A stretch of DNA of 64,000 nt from Amblyomma americanum (lineage: Eukaryota; Arthropoda; Arachnida; Ixodida; Ixodidae): NCBI RefSeq assembly GCF_052857255.1, contig NC_135507.1, positions 73,873,330 to 73,937,329 on the forward strand, written 5' to 3'. The notes below the pieces were generated by a model that ran no database searches, was not told the origin of the DNA, and saw only the letters and a program-made list of their open reading frames with translations. Positions 34,269-47,800 of the stretch are shown one piece after another (position 1 is the stretch's first letter; every line of letters begins with the position of its first letter). Made by a program: the position numbers and the translations under genes.

Positions 34269-34655
34269 TAGACGATGACATTATGTGACATGTATACTCA
34301 ACAGCATCTCAGTACCTAACCTGAGAGGCAACATATACACACTGGAGAAATGATTTGCGTGCTGTAAGAAAAGAAAAAAAGAAAGAAAAAATATTTTGAG
34401 CAAGAGGATTTGAACTGTTGTTTTCAGACATTCAAAAACACAGCGCTGATTCAGTGTGCCATAGAACCAATGGGTATGAACACTTTTAATCATGCTCTTA
34501 TCCGTTCTCATAAAATTCTCCTATTTGCCACTAAATGGAGCTGTTCGACCGGAAGCTGTGGGTCTGTACTGTTGACAAAACGAAATGGCTATATCTGCAC
34601 GTGTCTCTTAGAGCTCCAGCAATGATTAATGAGTGCAAAAATCCAGCACTTGGAT

Positions 34656-35622
34656 TTTATTGCGACAGTTCAAAGTGCCCCAAACTGAGCAGATGAAGTC
34701 AAACAAGTGACGCACAAACTACGTAGAAAGCCGGTGTCGATTTTTTTGATGGCAAGACAAATTCTAGCTCAACTCAGAAACACCTGACCTCCCGTACTGC
34801 AATAAAACCGTTCCCCCAGGAAGCGTCATATACAGTGTAAGTGATTTCAATTGTTCTAGAAATTTTGAGCTCGGTAATAGGCAGAAAGGTGTCACAGAAT
34901 GATGGACTCCTTCCCTGGGACACATATGCACATTACACTCTGGCAGCATGCTGAACTTAAATTTCTGTCACGTGACAAAAGTTGCTCACAAAGCGACTCA
35001 TCCGGCCTCCGCATAAGCTCGCAAATAAAATGTACATCCTTGTATTCTGAGTGAGCACGTACTGAGAGAATGCGTTGAACACAAATTACCGAATGATATC
35101 GCCAACCCCATAGAAAGCTGCCCCAATGAAAAACAAAGATGTTCACGGAATCCCCTCTTTGATACACTGAACATCACCATAAAGGCAGCATCGATAACGT
35201 AATAACTGCCATGACTCGATTTCTTTCTGCACAAGCACACCGCTGTACAACAGAAACGTAAAAGGGCCGCATGTGAAGCAAGCACTCCTGCACCTGTCAA
35301 CTCCAGAACCTGACTCACTGGAAAAATAAAAAAAAAAACCGTGTGGTATGGCCCAGTTTTACGACTTAAGATATACAACATAGTAAATGAAGAGGCTCCG
35401 ATAACTACTGTCCAAATCTCAAGTCCTTAAGTCCGGCAACTTCTCTGCTTGATGCCGCCACAGACACCATTCATTACAGCCCCAACACATGCGGGTTCAT
35501 TCACCTCAGGCTTGAACCACGAGGGCATCCTTGGAACAGATGGCTGCCAAGAAAAACAAGTCTCCCATCCGTCGACGATCTTCCATCAAACAGCAGAAAA
35601 GAGCGGGATCAACGAGGCAACT
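34656..35622 (-). other. Probable 3' UTR of FBXO21
   Basis: Non-coding sequence after the FBXO21 stop. A minus-strand AATAAA (plus-strand TTTATT at 34656-34661) is the nearest clear polyadenylation signal. A further one near 31,780 would give a much longer UTR. Confidence 0.35.
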
Positions 35623-35828
35623 CTAAACGCTGCAAGATTCTTCTTCTTCTTCTTCATCGTCACTGCAGTGGCAGGTCTGCAGCAGTTCATCTCGCACCTC
35701 TGCGTCTTCAGGGTATTCGTACTCCTTTTCGGCGTTTGGGAGGTAGTGCGTGCCGCAGAAGCGCTCGAAGTACTTTCCTATGTCTGGGTGCGAGATCTCT
35801 GCCGGGTTTGAAGAAATCTCCAGGTTTT
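35623..35828 (-). CDS. FBXO21: FBXO21 last coding exon
   Basis: Acceptor TTTGAACAG; stop TAG at 35625-35623. Encodes ENLEISSNPAEISHPDIGKY, FERFCGTHYLPNAEKEYEY, PEDAEVRDELLQTCHC and the acidic end SDDEEEEESCSV. The GAA/GAG run encoding the acidic tail reads as (TTC)n on the plus strand. Confidence 0.95.
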
Positions 35829-38800
35829 CTGTTCAAATAACAACAGCAGATGTATTAAACGCAATACCACAATTGGAAGCTTCGAGAACCAAAAGAGAGG
35901 AGCTTCCATGCTTAGGCGACAGTAACTGCCGTATTGTTCAATGTATGTACAGTACGTATATACAATGTCTGATACAATAAGACTTCCCTTGAACTTCTTT
36001 CCTACATAAAAAAAAAATGACCCTCGCTTTTGATTAAAAGTGGTTGAATGAAATGGCAAAAACTGAACAAAAGACCCATGAACTTCAGAACAAAGTCAAT
36101 CAATAAAACACACACTAGATTTTTAACCTTGAAGGCAAGAGCTTTCAAAAACCAAAACTCTAGATGTTAGCCTGTTCAACACTTGAAAATATCTAGCCAC
36201 ATCCACTGCTCCCTCAAGGTAGAGTCGTAACTGTACAGGAAGCATAAAGCAAATTGTACTGAAGCTACCACTTCAGGAACAGCAATACACACTTTTCTTT
36301 GCATTTCTGATGCGGAAACTTCAAAACCCTATAACTTGAAGTTCTATGATAGGCATAAAGACAATTTTACCGTTACTGCATTCCTTGGTTTCAAGAGAAC
36401 TCAACGCTATACAGTTTTTTCAAGACCAGGCTCCCCCCATATTTGGAGCTGATTATGTCACCTGGCAATGGTATTTACCAGCAGTGAATATGAGCTACAA
36501 AAAGCCACTACCTCAACCCTTTTAATTAGGGTGCACACAGAAATGCCTGCAGCAAAGAGAGATTACAATCACAAGGGATGTTAACTGCTACACCCTATTA
36601 TTTCCATTACTGCCTTACATTCCATTTCTGCTTACTCATGTCTTGCAACGAGTGTACTCGCATTCTTCATCCATTACAGCATATTCCGATAAAAAAAAAA
36701 AAATCACACTTTCTGAACAGAAGGCTTACTTTGTATTTGCAAAACTGCCTCAAAAGTTGAACAAATGCTTTGTTCCATTAGAAAGGTGATGCGCTGAGAT
36801 ATAGTAGACTGAGACAGAATGAGAGCAGTGCGCTTTTGAGAGAAAGAACGACTGTCATACTATCATCCTGAAATCAGGACGAGGGACATGAGCAACACAA
36901 GCAGTGCACAGAACACATAACCTTTGGTCTGCTGGAAACAAAGAGGGCAGCAAGGGAGAGGAAATGCACATGGTTGGACAGGGAAAGAAGGAAAGGAAAT
37001 TCACTCAGAGTGGTTGCAGCCTGGTTGATGATGACGACGATGATGATGACCTTTATTATGACTGAAAGAAGTGCACACTACACTGCAGGCAGATGGAGAA
37101 AAAGGTTAGGCCGGACTAGCGTGTGTCAGGTCAATGGGTTTCCACATGCCAAAACGACAAAAAGTGCTCTGAGAAAGTGTGCCAGAGTGGACGAATTTCG
37201 AATTCCTGGAGTTCTTTGGTGTGCGGCAACATCCCAGTATGCGAGCACTTTTGCGTCTCACTGCGACCGAATCGAGGCTGCACTCTGCTGGGAGATGGGA
37301 GGGTGAACAAGACTTCAGGAATGGGAGAACAGCGTACCTTGAGCAGCGTATCGGTTGGAGCCGTCCCCCACCAGCACGTTGTAGAAAGGTTGCCTCTCCT
37401 CGTGGTTGAGGGTGTGCACACCCATCTGGAAGATCCAGTCCCGGTTGGCCGCACACTTGCCATCCCAGCCGTAGATGACGCACTGGTAGTGGTATCTGCG
37501 CAGCGGCAAATGGTCTCATTCACTGCATGCTGAGTCACGAGGTCTTCCCAACAAAGTCCAAATAATTGGCAGCCTTAAGACATCATCTTAGCAGGCTGTA
37601 ATCAGTGTTCCAGAATAGCAAGCGATTTTCAACAGTGAGAATGTTGTTATGTGATATCTCCAAATGGGTGTTGTTGAAGGAATACAGACACGAGCTGCTC
37701 AGATTTCTTTTTTTTTTTTATTTCTGCTAGTAATGACATGTAGGGTTTTAGGAATGGCAAAGAAAGAGAAGACATGCCTCAAGGTGCTCTAGCTAATATA
37801 CCACAACACTGTTTTATTGCGAAAGCATTATACGTCCCATAAGCAAAAAATCCGTCCAGTGTAGTCTATGACAAGAAATTCACCGTACATCGCTGTAAAC
37901 TCTCCTGCTTTTTGCTAAAAACGTCATAAATCGGAACCACCTTCATTCAACAACTGCAAAAGGAAATGACGTTTGTTGTGCTTGAAATATCAGCTTTAAG
38001 TTGTAACTTAGAAGAAAGCAGAATTGTTAGGCTTCCAACTTCAAGTATTCATGACCTGAAGGAATGGTGAATCTGTCAGGAAGACAAGGAACAGAACTGA
38101 GCAGCATCGTCTTACACCTTGCTGTAGATGACGTCAGCATGCAACATCACCAGCATGATTTCCCTAATGAAGTGCATTTTAATGCTGGTTCCACACAACA
38201 AAGAAAAACTTGGCGTCACAGTTTCCTTTGAACTGCTTCAAACTGCATCTGAAACCTCCTCTGAAACCTGCGCATCAACACGGCAATAACTCTCATTCCT
38301 GCATGCAGGTTTCTGTAATTATTTCTTAACTGGTATCGGCATGGCACAAAGCAATTTCTGAAAAGCAGAAAAAAAAAGGCAGTCTCGAAAAAGTCACTGT
38401 ACTCCTTTAAGGCAAGAAACTCCCTTGGGAAACATGATTTACATAATGCATGCACCTTCCAGGTTCGAACCTGTGGCGGCTGCTTTTCCATGGAGGCGGC
38501 TGCTTTTCGATGGAGGCAAAACGCTAAGGTCCCTGTGCGCTGTGCGATGTCAGTGCATGTTAAAGGGACACTGAGGAGAAATTGAAGTTGGCTTGTATCG
38601 ATAGAATAGCAGCTCCTCATCACAAAAACGCCACTCTTACTGAAAACAAAGCTCTTGTAATGTAGAAAATAGCAAGAACCAAAATACAGGTATCGCCACC
38701 ACAGGCCAATCTCGCCAAGTATAAGCGTGATGACTTCCTAGGACAAGAGGCGCCACCTTGGAGGAATTTTCCTTACTTCATGGACATCGCGAATCTCTGA

Positions 38801-41800
38801 GGCTGGCTAAGGAAGGTTGCGCACCGCACCGCTAGCCGTCAGAAATCACGGAGTTTGCGTTTACGTCACACGGCACGTCACTCCGTTCTGAGACATCATA
38901 AGAGTTGCCGTGGCGTCATAAGAGTTCCCTGATTTTGAATCAGAGCGGCGGGAAAAACTTTTTCATCTTCGAATCCAAATTTCTTTGAAATAAATGCATC
39001 TTTCGTGCCCGGACAAGCGGCAACGAAGCCATGAAATGTCGAACTATCAGATTTTGCTAACAAAAAAAAATTAATAGAGCTCTCCTCAGTGTCCCTTTAA
39101 AGATTCCGATGTGGTCGAAATTATTCCGGGGCCCTCCACTAGAGCCCTCCACTAACCAGGGGCACCCCTTTCTGCCTTTCTTCTTTCACTCCCTCCTTTA
39201 TCCCTTCCCTTACAGCACAGGGCAGGTGCAGATACTGCGCCATTTCCTTTCCCCCAAAAAACCAATTTTCATTTCAATCTTCACGCACCTTGTACAGTAA
39301 AACCTTGATATAACGAACATGAATATTACGACTTACTGAATATATCAAACTCTTCGTAAATATTTTTGACAAACGTATGCAATTTCTACTTTATATATCG
39401 AACGTAGCTGGCCATGAAATGGATATCGAACTCCCCAGCTCCAAATTGTGCCCGTTTGGATGGCAGGCGGCAGGCTTCGTCACACTAAACTCAGGTGACT
39501 GGTGGCGGTGGCAAGCGTTCATGCCTAGTTTGAAAATATACAGCGCGAAAAACTGGGACTTCAGGGCAGAAAACACAGGACAGCGCTTGTCCTGTGTTTT
39601 CTACCCTAAAGTCCCCGTTTTCCGCGCTGTATATTTTCAAATATGCATTACCAACTCGCCCGCCTTGCTATCGTATTGAAGTTCATGCCTAGGTTTGCAC
39701 TTTCATCTCACACTCGCCAACAGCGGGGTGTAGGGTAGTAGTCCGGCAGTCAGCACGTGCTCACGCCTCTGGCATCCGTCGATAGCACCATGGAAGCAGC
39801 AGCGCAGGCGGTTGCAAGCTTGCAGTAACAATCTTGTGCTCATGTCAGCTATTGCGGAGGTGGTGAAAATGACAATAGCTTTCGCTCTGACGTACCGCTT
39901 CCCACGCGACACAGCTGTGATGCGGGAAAGCCACTGTAACCGGCGCATAACCAGAGTTTGTGATGCTGTGCGGGGAAGCCAACCTAACTGGCGCTCAGAT
40001 TTTTGCGGCCTTTGCAATAGCCACGAGCGCCATCGAAACGCCGCCAAAACCTGGGAAAACCTATGTCCGTCTCTCTAGTAAGGATCGCCAGAATTTCTGT
40101 CCCTTCAATGACTAAACTGTGACGCTGTTGAGCGCGTTTCTGACGAAATTTTATATTAAAAATTTCGGCTATAGCAAACTATTTTACGATTTTTTACTTG
40201 TTCGCTATAACGAGGTTTTACTGCACATTCATTTCAAATTTGTTTTCCCTCACGTGCAATACAAATAATCAACTCGTTACTCCTCTCTCAGCTCTCAGAA
40301 GGCAACAGCCAACGTTGAGCTGCCACCTAGGGCTTTTCCTTAGCTTCATGTGTAGGCATTCAGATTTAGGGCCCTGGAATTTTAATGTGATAGTGCGATC
40401 ACGGCTAGTGTGGGATGGTGGGAATTGGAGGCGTCAGTGGAAGAGGCCTTTCCCCTGTGATGCACTCAGTCCTGGGACACCACACAACAAAGAAGGCCAA
40501 GTGAGAGAGGCCCGCGCATGCTGTACGCTTACTTCTTGTGGCACATGATCATGCCAACGGCGTAGGCCACCCTGGCGTGCGAGCGAGGTGTCGAGCGCAG
40601 CTTCCGCGGGTGCCTTTGGGAACAGCTTTCCTTCCTCTGCTGCTGGGCCACCATCTGGCTCTGAGCAGTGCGGTACATGTACGCCACTATGCCACTCGAT
40701 GCCGGGTGGGCTGCCTCGATGCCCTTCAGAAGGGTCAGGATCTGCACGGCCAGCCCCCATGTAGAAGAGAAGATGCTGGATTAGAGGTGGGTATTAAAGG
40801 GGGAATACAAGTCACTGTGCCACACACACGAGAGGCTAACTGGTGGTAGTGATGGCTTAAGAAGTGCATTCAAAACTTCATGACGCGAGCAAAAAAAAGA
40901 AAAGAAAAAAGAAAAATGAACAAACAAAGGCAGTGGTGAGCATGGCACACTCCAACAATGCTCCTCCCACCGTTCCCCTCACTTAAAAGCAGTGTTAACA
41001 ACTCTTTCCGAATATTACAGCATCCTATCTGAAAGCCACAGCACAAAGCATGAAATGGCTAAAAAATTGTGGCCAAAGTTTGAACCAACAACGCGCATCA
41101 ACAGCCAACTCAATGCCTTTATCGGAGTGTGGTGTATTTTCTTCACACCCTCAACACACAACCTATGCTTTAATCAGCATCATCAGCTGCTCAGATTACA
41201 GCTTGATGCCAATGGGCTCATCACAAACCAGTAGTATGTCTAGGCCCTCAATTTTCTGAGGCGGAAAATATGAAATTCCGTGAATTGAAAACAAAGAATC
41301 TGCGATATTCTGCGCAAAGCTTCCTGCACGTTAACACTTGGCCTTTTGCACAGCAGCGGCCGCCATGCAGCCGCTTCTTGACTCGCTGCTTCGTGTTTTG
41401 TGCCGCACCATTTTGTGCCCATTTGCTCCTTTTTTCCCCTTCCCTACTCCTCATTGTGTTTTGACTGCCTTCTTTTATTTCTCAGCGGTTCACGCCACCT
41501 TTATTCAAGTTTGTGGAAACTCTTGCCAGCGCGTGTCGCACGCTTCGCCTCGATGGCCTAAGGTCTTCAAGAAGCTGGCTTTTTCTCGCAGCTCACAAAC
41601 CTAGTGGGCGAGCTTGCTGCCGGTCTCTCAAGAACAACGAAAAAAAAAAAAATAATCCTCACAATATTCGTAGCTTGGTTCAATACATAATTCAAGGTGC
41701 TTACTGAAGCGGATGATTTATGGAAAATTCACGCTATATCTGTACAGATACGGTAATACTGCTTTCGAGAGGTGTCAGTATCATGACTCTTCCCATGAGC

Positions 41801-44800
41801 ATGTTGCTGACAGAGCAGCTATGTGTAACGCGCTAGTACCCTTGAGCAAATGAGGAAGTAAGCATGTAAAGGCATCAGCAGAACTTCATTGCAAGATCTT
41901 GTTTTCAAAGAGAATTCAGGCGATTAAATTATACATATTATGATTATATCATTCCCACTCATTTCCACAAGCACAATATCATCAAAAAGTGAGAATGTGG
42001 CTGCTAACACACAATTGGATGGAAAATTCTAAAATCCGTGACTTTTACTTATTTACTTATTTACACACACTGCAGCCCATTTTCTTCTAGGCTATGGCAG
42101 GAGTGGGTGTACAGTATATGGTGCCAGACACCTACAAGGCAACACCAAAAAACAAAAACAAGCAAATACTGCACGCACGCAAACTACAACATGCAGCAGT
42201 TATTCACACAATACACTAGGTCAACTAACTTATTCAGAGCAAGTGCGCATGTGCTGTCAGAAAGCAAGTTCCAATCATCTATTGTTCTAGGGAAAAAACT
42301 GTATTAAGTTAGCCCGCGAGTAGAAAGATGCACTGTTTAATGGGTGGTAGCTTCGTGATGCGGTTGGCTGGGCGAACGTTAGACAAGTCTTTGTGAGAGG
42401 TGATATTGAGAATTAGTAACACAATGTAAAAACTTTTAAAAATCAAAGAATAGTGGAACCACCGAAAACCAGGGGCCTTAGGCATACTACTGCATGCCCA
42501 TCTGTTGACCTATCTGCCAGGGGAGAGAAGCAGCCCGAAATAGCACCACCCAATCATTGGGACACCCAACCATATTCATTTGTGATGCGTTCCCCCTCCC
42601 ACCTGTTCGTAGTTGATGCCCAGGTGGAGGTAGACACGTGCCAAGAGCAGCCGGTGTTCAATGTCCCCTCGCATGGGGTCAGTGCGGTGCCGGCCGCGGC
42701 CCTCAAACAGCTCCAGCAGCTCGAGGGCATAGCGCAAGCCCTGCATGCCAAGGGTGCCCTCAAACTGCCGCCAGGCCTCCACCAGGTTCCAGCACATCCG
42801 CACCAGCACCTGCACAGTGGTGGAGGAACCCAAGATGCACGGAGAGACTCAAACTCCCGCGGCGGTCCTGGGGCGCTGACCCATGCCATATGTAGACTTT
42901 TCCAACAATGCGTTACTATGGAGCTGCAGGAATACTAAAGCAGTTCCAAAACTTCTGTGGCAGTGACACCGTTACACACTTCTAAGGCATTATGGAAGAG
43001 ACTGGAAAACTCTGCTGCTGCGAGTTTTGCTGATGTAAGAATTGTTGCTTTCTGCTAGCTCATGCATGCTGGCCACTGAAAACTGGCCATGTAGACAGCT
43101 GAACTTGAAGATGCATTTTCTCAGGTACTGTGATTGAAGAACCTCGAGTGCAGACAGCATTTGAGCCAATAGGCACAGCTAACTGTAGGCTGCTTGGGAT
43201 AAGCATTTTTGTCTTTGCTCCACCCAGGGGTAATACGGTACTGGCATCATTGATATTATCAGCATATTTTTAAAACAAAATGAAGCCCCTGCGAAGCACT
43301 TGCATCAAACACCTGGCATATTCAAAGTGGCTGCACCTGTCGGTCAAATTCAAAATGCCCTTCAGGAAAGAAGGGATCCACCAACCTTGGGTGTGCGGAG
43401 TGCGCTGTAGCAGGTGTTCTTGTCCAGCTGCAAGTTTGGGCACAGTGACGGGCATTCGCCCTGGTCCATGAAGCGACCCCCGTGGTAGACATCTATGTAC
43501 GTGTAGCGCTGGTCCTCTGGCAACCTGCAGTGCAGGGCCAACCAATGCACGTGTGCAAGATGGAAAAAACTTGTGGGGAGGGGGCAGTTAAACGGCAACT
43601 GAAGAGGTTTTAGAATCCGATGAGTTTAAACGAGTCGAATGTGTGAAACTTGCAGGTAAAGCATGCGAAATCTTTTTGGGCTAGCACCTGAAATCGTGCC
43701 GTAATCATCGACTAAAGCGGCGTCGGCGTTCAGGCTTCTCTGCAGTGCACAGTGAAGGGCGGAGGCTGCAGTGATGACGTCGCGTACAGCGGTGCTAAGT
43801 TTCCAGTGAAGAAGCGGTTGTTTCAAGGAAGAAAATGAATGCCATCGAACGTGAAGCTCACGAAGCACTGTTTGGCGGCTTCAGTTGACGCACTGCAGCA
43901 CGTTGAAGAAGGCAGCAGACATCTCAAATTTCAGCAACAATGGCGTCACTGCGAGCTCCCCTGCACTCCTCCAAGGAGAAGCCTGAACACTGTACAGTTT
44001 TGAATCGGTGATTACGTCCCCATTTTTAATGCCGGCGCAAAACTACTATGCCTGCTTTAACCAGAAGCTTCACTGATTCGAATTCTTGAGTAACCTCGAA
44101 TTCTCAAAAAACTATTTCCCCTTCCTTCTAAGTTCACCTTACAAGTGGTATGCGATAGCATTATAGAGTGACATTAATTAGTGCAACGAATTAATGACAC
44201 TAACAACATGTTGCTGCATTGTAATCTTCACAATGTGCGAAGCGAGGTGGTCATGCAAGGCCTCCGTTTATCTTCACTGAACGAATGCATCTTGGTGCCG
44301 TACTGGTAGTGTGCCCGGCTAGCAACCCAAGGGACTGAGGTTTGATTCCAGCACTTGACCAAGCAATTTTTCGAAGTGAAATTGAGATGGCTCCGACGTC
44401 GCGACCCTCTCGACCAGCGAGAGTTTTAGAGTCACGGCGGCATGCTGGATTTTCCGCTTTACGGGAACCTTAATGCTATCGTGTCAACAGCCAGGCAAGA
44501 AGAGCACTGACAACCCTGTAAGGGTAACCTCTTCATTTGAACCTCTCTTTCTCTGTTCTGGGGTCATATTTATGGGCACTCTTGGCAAGGGTGGTTGGAA
44601 GAGGGGGCGGTCATATACAAATGCGTGAAGCTATTTATGTGAAGCCAGTGCATCCCCTGCGAACTTTACGAAAGCTAGGGCGGCGATGCCAAGAACTGAG
44701 TTCTGCTTCAAAGCATTCATTTCATAATTATTAACGTGCCCCAATTCTCAGCTTGCAACCCATCTCTCAAGCAAAACTCGAAGGACTGCTGGTCTATCTC

Positions 44801-47800
44801 ACCTCTAAGGGAATAATGCGCATTTGTTTCAGCTGCTACGCCCCTTTCAGGATATCGTGCGTGCACTTCTCTGTGGTTCAGTTTTTTATGTCACATTCAC
44901 TTTGTAATCCATCAGTATGACAGTGCCACATCAACTGAAAATTTTTGCAACACAGCTTTTGCTGGTTCGGGGAGAAACGAAGTTTTTTCTTCGTTGCAAA
45001 CCTTCATTATCTCATTTTGTTAAGCACCGAATGCAAGCATAAATAATGAAATGCACATAAACAAATAATTGTAATGGTCTCAAAAAGAGAAAGCTAATGA
45101 AGCAAGTTATCATAGAAATAAACACAACAGCCTCGGGGAAGGAGAATATTCTCACAAAAACACTGCTAGGCCAGTGATAAAAACTATGATGGTCGAAAGG
45201 TGCTTCCAATCAGTTACATGCTCAGAATGATCAGGGTTTGCTTTGGGTTGGTTTTTCATTAAACTCGGAGAATTTTGTGCTTAAAATAAGTTTTCAACAT
45301 CCTACAGTTTTGATTCAGCTTCCCTAACCACTCATTTCTAATTTGATAAATGGACATCGACACTAAAGAAACACCGAGGATAAAATGAAGTTGGCTAGCA
45401 TTGATGGATTCTCATTTTTGAATGACACAGAAACCATTTTTACAAAAAAAAAGAGCTCTTAGAAGCTAGAAAAGCGTCCCACTGACTGCTTCCGCAATTA
45501 CACCGCAATGACGTCAATTGCAAGATGCTTTGTATTAAGATTACAGACCCAAATAACAAAGAAAATTCTGCATCGCTGCTGCTAGTGCATAGTTTTGTCA
45601 TACAGTAAAAGCTCGTTAATTCGAACTTCACGGGACCGGGAAAAAAGTTTGAATTATCCAATGTTCAAATTATCGAATGGCCTCGAAAAAACTCACAAGA
45701 ACCATTTGCATTATGGTATGTATATGTACCGTATTTAGGGCGACCCACATGGAGCAAACTTGCGCTGTGTAATTTTGAGCGGAGCGGCGGAATGCCGAAA
45801 ACGGGCGGCTGCCGCCAGGATTTAGAAACGGCGTGATTCCATATGTTTAGTAAAATGCTGAAAAGAACAGCTGTGCATTTACAATAAAGCTATTATTTAT
45901 TCAATGACGACAAAGAGGACGAATTATTCTTTGTGGCCCCTTTCTGAACCAAAATAGTTAACCTGTTGGAACCTCTCGTGCTTCCTGACGTCAACTGACG
46001 CATCGTGGTTAAGCCTAGCAGCTTTCAAAATCCAGAAGCATTCTGAAAATCTGGCGCATTCCATCCCTAAAATTTTGTGCTGCGGGCATCTTCAGACAAA
46101 GCGAAAGCTTTGTGCGACTTTTGTTTGCCGTGAACGTGGGGCACAGTGTAGCGGCAACGACGAGTTCGTGGTGAAGCGGGAGGCCGCTTCTGCAAGCGCG
46201 GCCATGTTGTAGAAGCGGGCGGAAGTCAGACGCTGTCGTGCCGATTGGTCTGAGCTGAGAGTCCACGTTGGCTGCTTCCGGCCAGCGGCTGACCGCTGGG
46301 CTACAGTGTTCTAGAAGGTTCTAGAAAACTGTAGCCGGGCGATGCTGAAAGCCGGCGTCAAAATCGCGGCTGACCCTGTGCTTCCGTTGGCGACCGTTGG
46401 GTGGAAGGATGGACGACACTCGCAAAGAAAAAAAAAGTTTTTCGCACCTAATTTGTAGTGCCCGTCCGAAGTCATAGCCTTTCATGGGAGTTGGCTGGGA
46501 CCGCACCGACAGTACTTATCCATAATTCTGAATTAATAGGGCTCGAATTAACGAGTATTTAGTTGCGAGTTTCGGAGGCTGTGTGGAAATGAGGGTACGC
46601 AGCCGCCACCGCAACCGCCAACGAGTACCCTCTGGCGCCGCCGGCCGCCGCGCCGGTGATGGCGCCATTTAAGCTTTACCCACTCTTCCACGGTTTTATC
46701 TGGTTCCATCTTCTGTCGCCGTTTAGGATGGGCGCAGCCTCTAACTATGCGGAGGAGCTTTATATTTTTTTTTGGCCACGTGCTGTGTGCCAAGCCGCTC
46801 AGACATGGGAGTGCGTAGTTCGAATTATCCGTAGTGAAACCGACTCGCTTTCGAATTAATGGGATTTTTTATACACAGATCTCTGTGGAGCTTGGCCGGA
46901 CCAAGTAGTGTAGTTCGAATTATCCGAAAATTCGAATTATCGAGGTTTGAATTAACGAGTTTTCCCTGTACCTGAAAAAAATAAAACAATAACTAAACAT
47001 GGAAAGTCGAAGAAAGCAAGCCCACAGCACTCCATTTCACTGTCGATGACATAAGCTTGCCCTGAAGTACTGAGAAGAACTATTACAATTCTTAACTCCA
47101 AATTTTCAAACAATGAATGTGTCTTATGCTTTCCAAACACTGTTTAATTGAATTGCAACAGGCCCAGCTACCAGATTTTACTAAGAAACCAGCTAAGTTT
47201 CCACAGCATCTGTTCACACCGAGCATGGTTGCTGACAAGTCTGCTGCAGCCATCTGAGCTGGCGCCGGAACTCACTGTGGGTGCTCGAGCCACTTGAGAA
47301 GGAAGTGCGTGGGGAAGTTGACTGGCAGGCAGTGCACACCCAGGCGCCTGGCCACGGCCTCATATATGATGCACACCGTCAGGGGAATGCCACTTTTCTT
47401 CTCCAGAACCTACGTTAGGGGGGGGATTGATGTTCACACAAATTTACCACCGAGCCTCTTGCAACAATGTCAGATGTGCAGACAAGGCATCCAAATACTG
47501 TCATTGCATAAAATATAAAACCACTGCACAACTAAACAATGGGCCGCCGTGGTCGCGGAATGGTTATGGTGCTCGGCTGCTGACCCGAAAGACGCAGGTT
47601 CGATCCCGGCCGCGGCAGTCAAATTTTGGTGGAGGCAAAATTCTAGAGGCTCGTGTACTGTCGAAATTTCCGGAGCCCTTCACTATGGCGTCCCTCATAG
47701 CCTGAACTTTCTTGAAGCGCTTTCTGGCTTCCCCACACCACACCATAAAAGCTAACAGCAAAGCAAGTCACCATAAAGCCAATCATTATTAACTGAACGT

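Noticed and set aside
36974..37538. Long overlapping ORFs on both strands around 37.1-37.5 kb
   Set aside because: All but the CVIYGWDGKC frame are shadows of FBXO21 exon 37338-37495.
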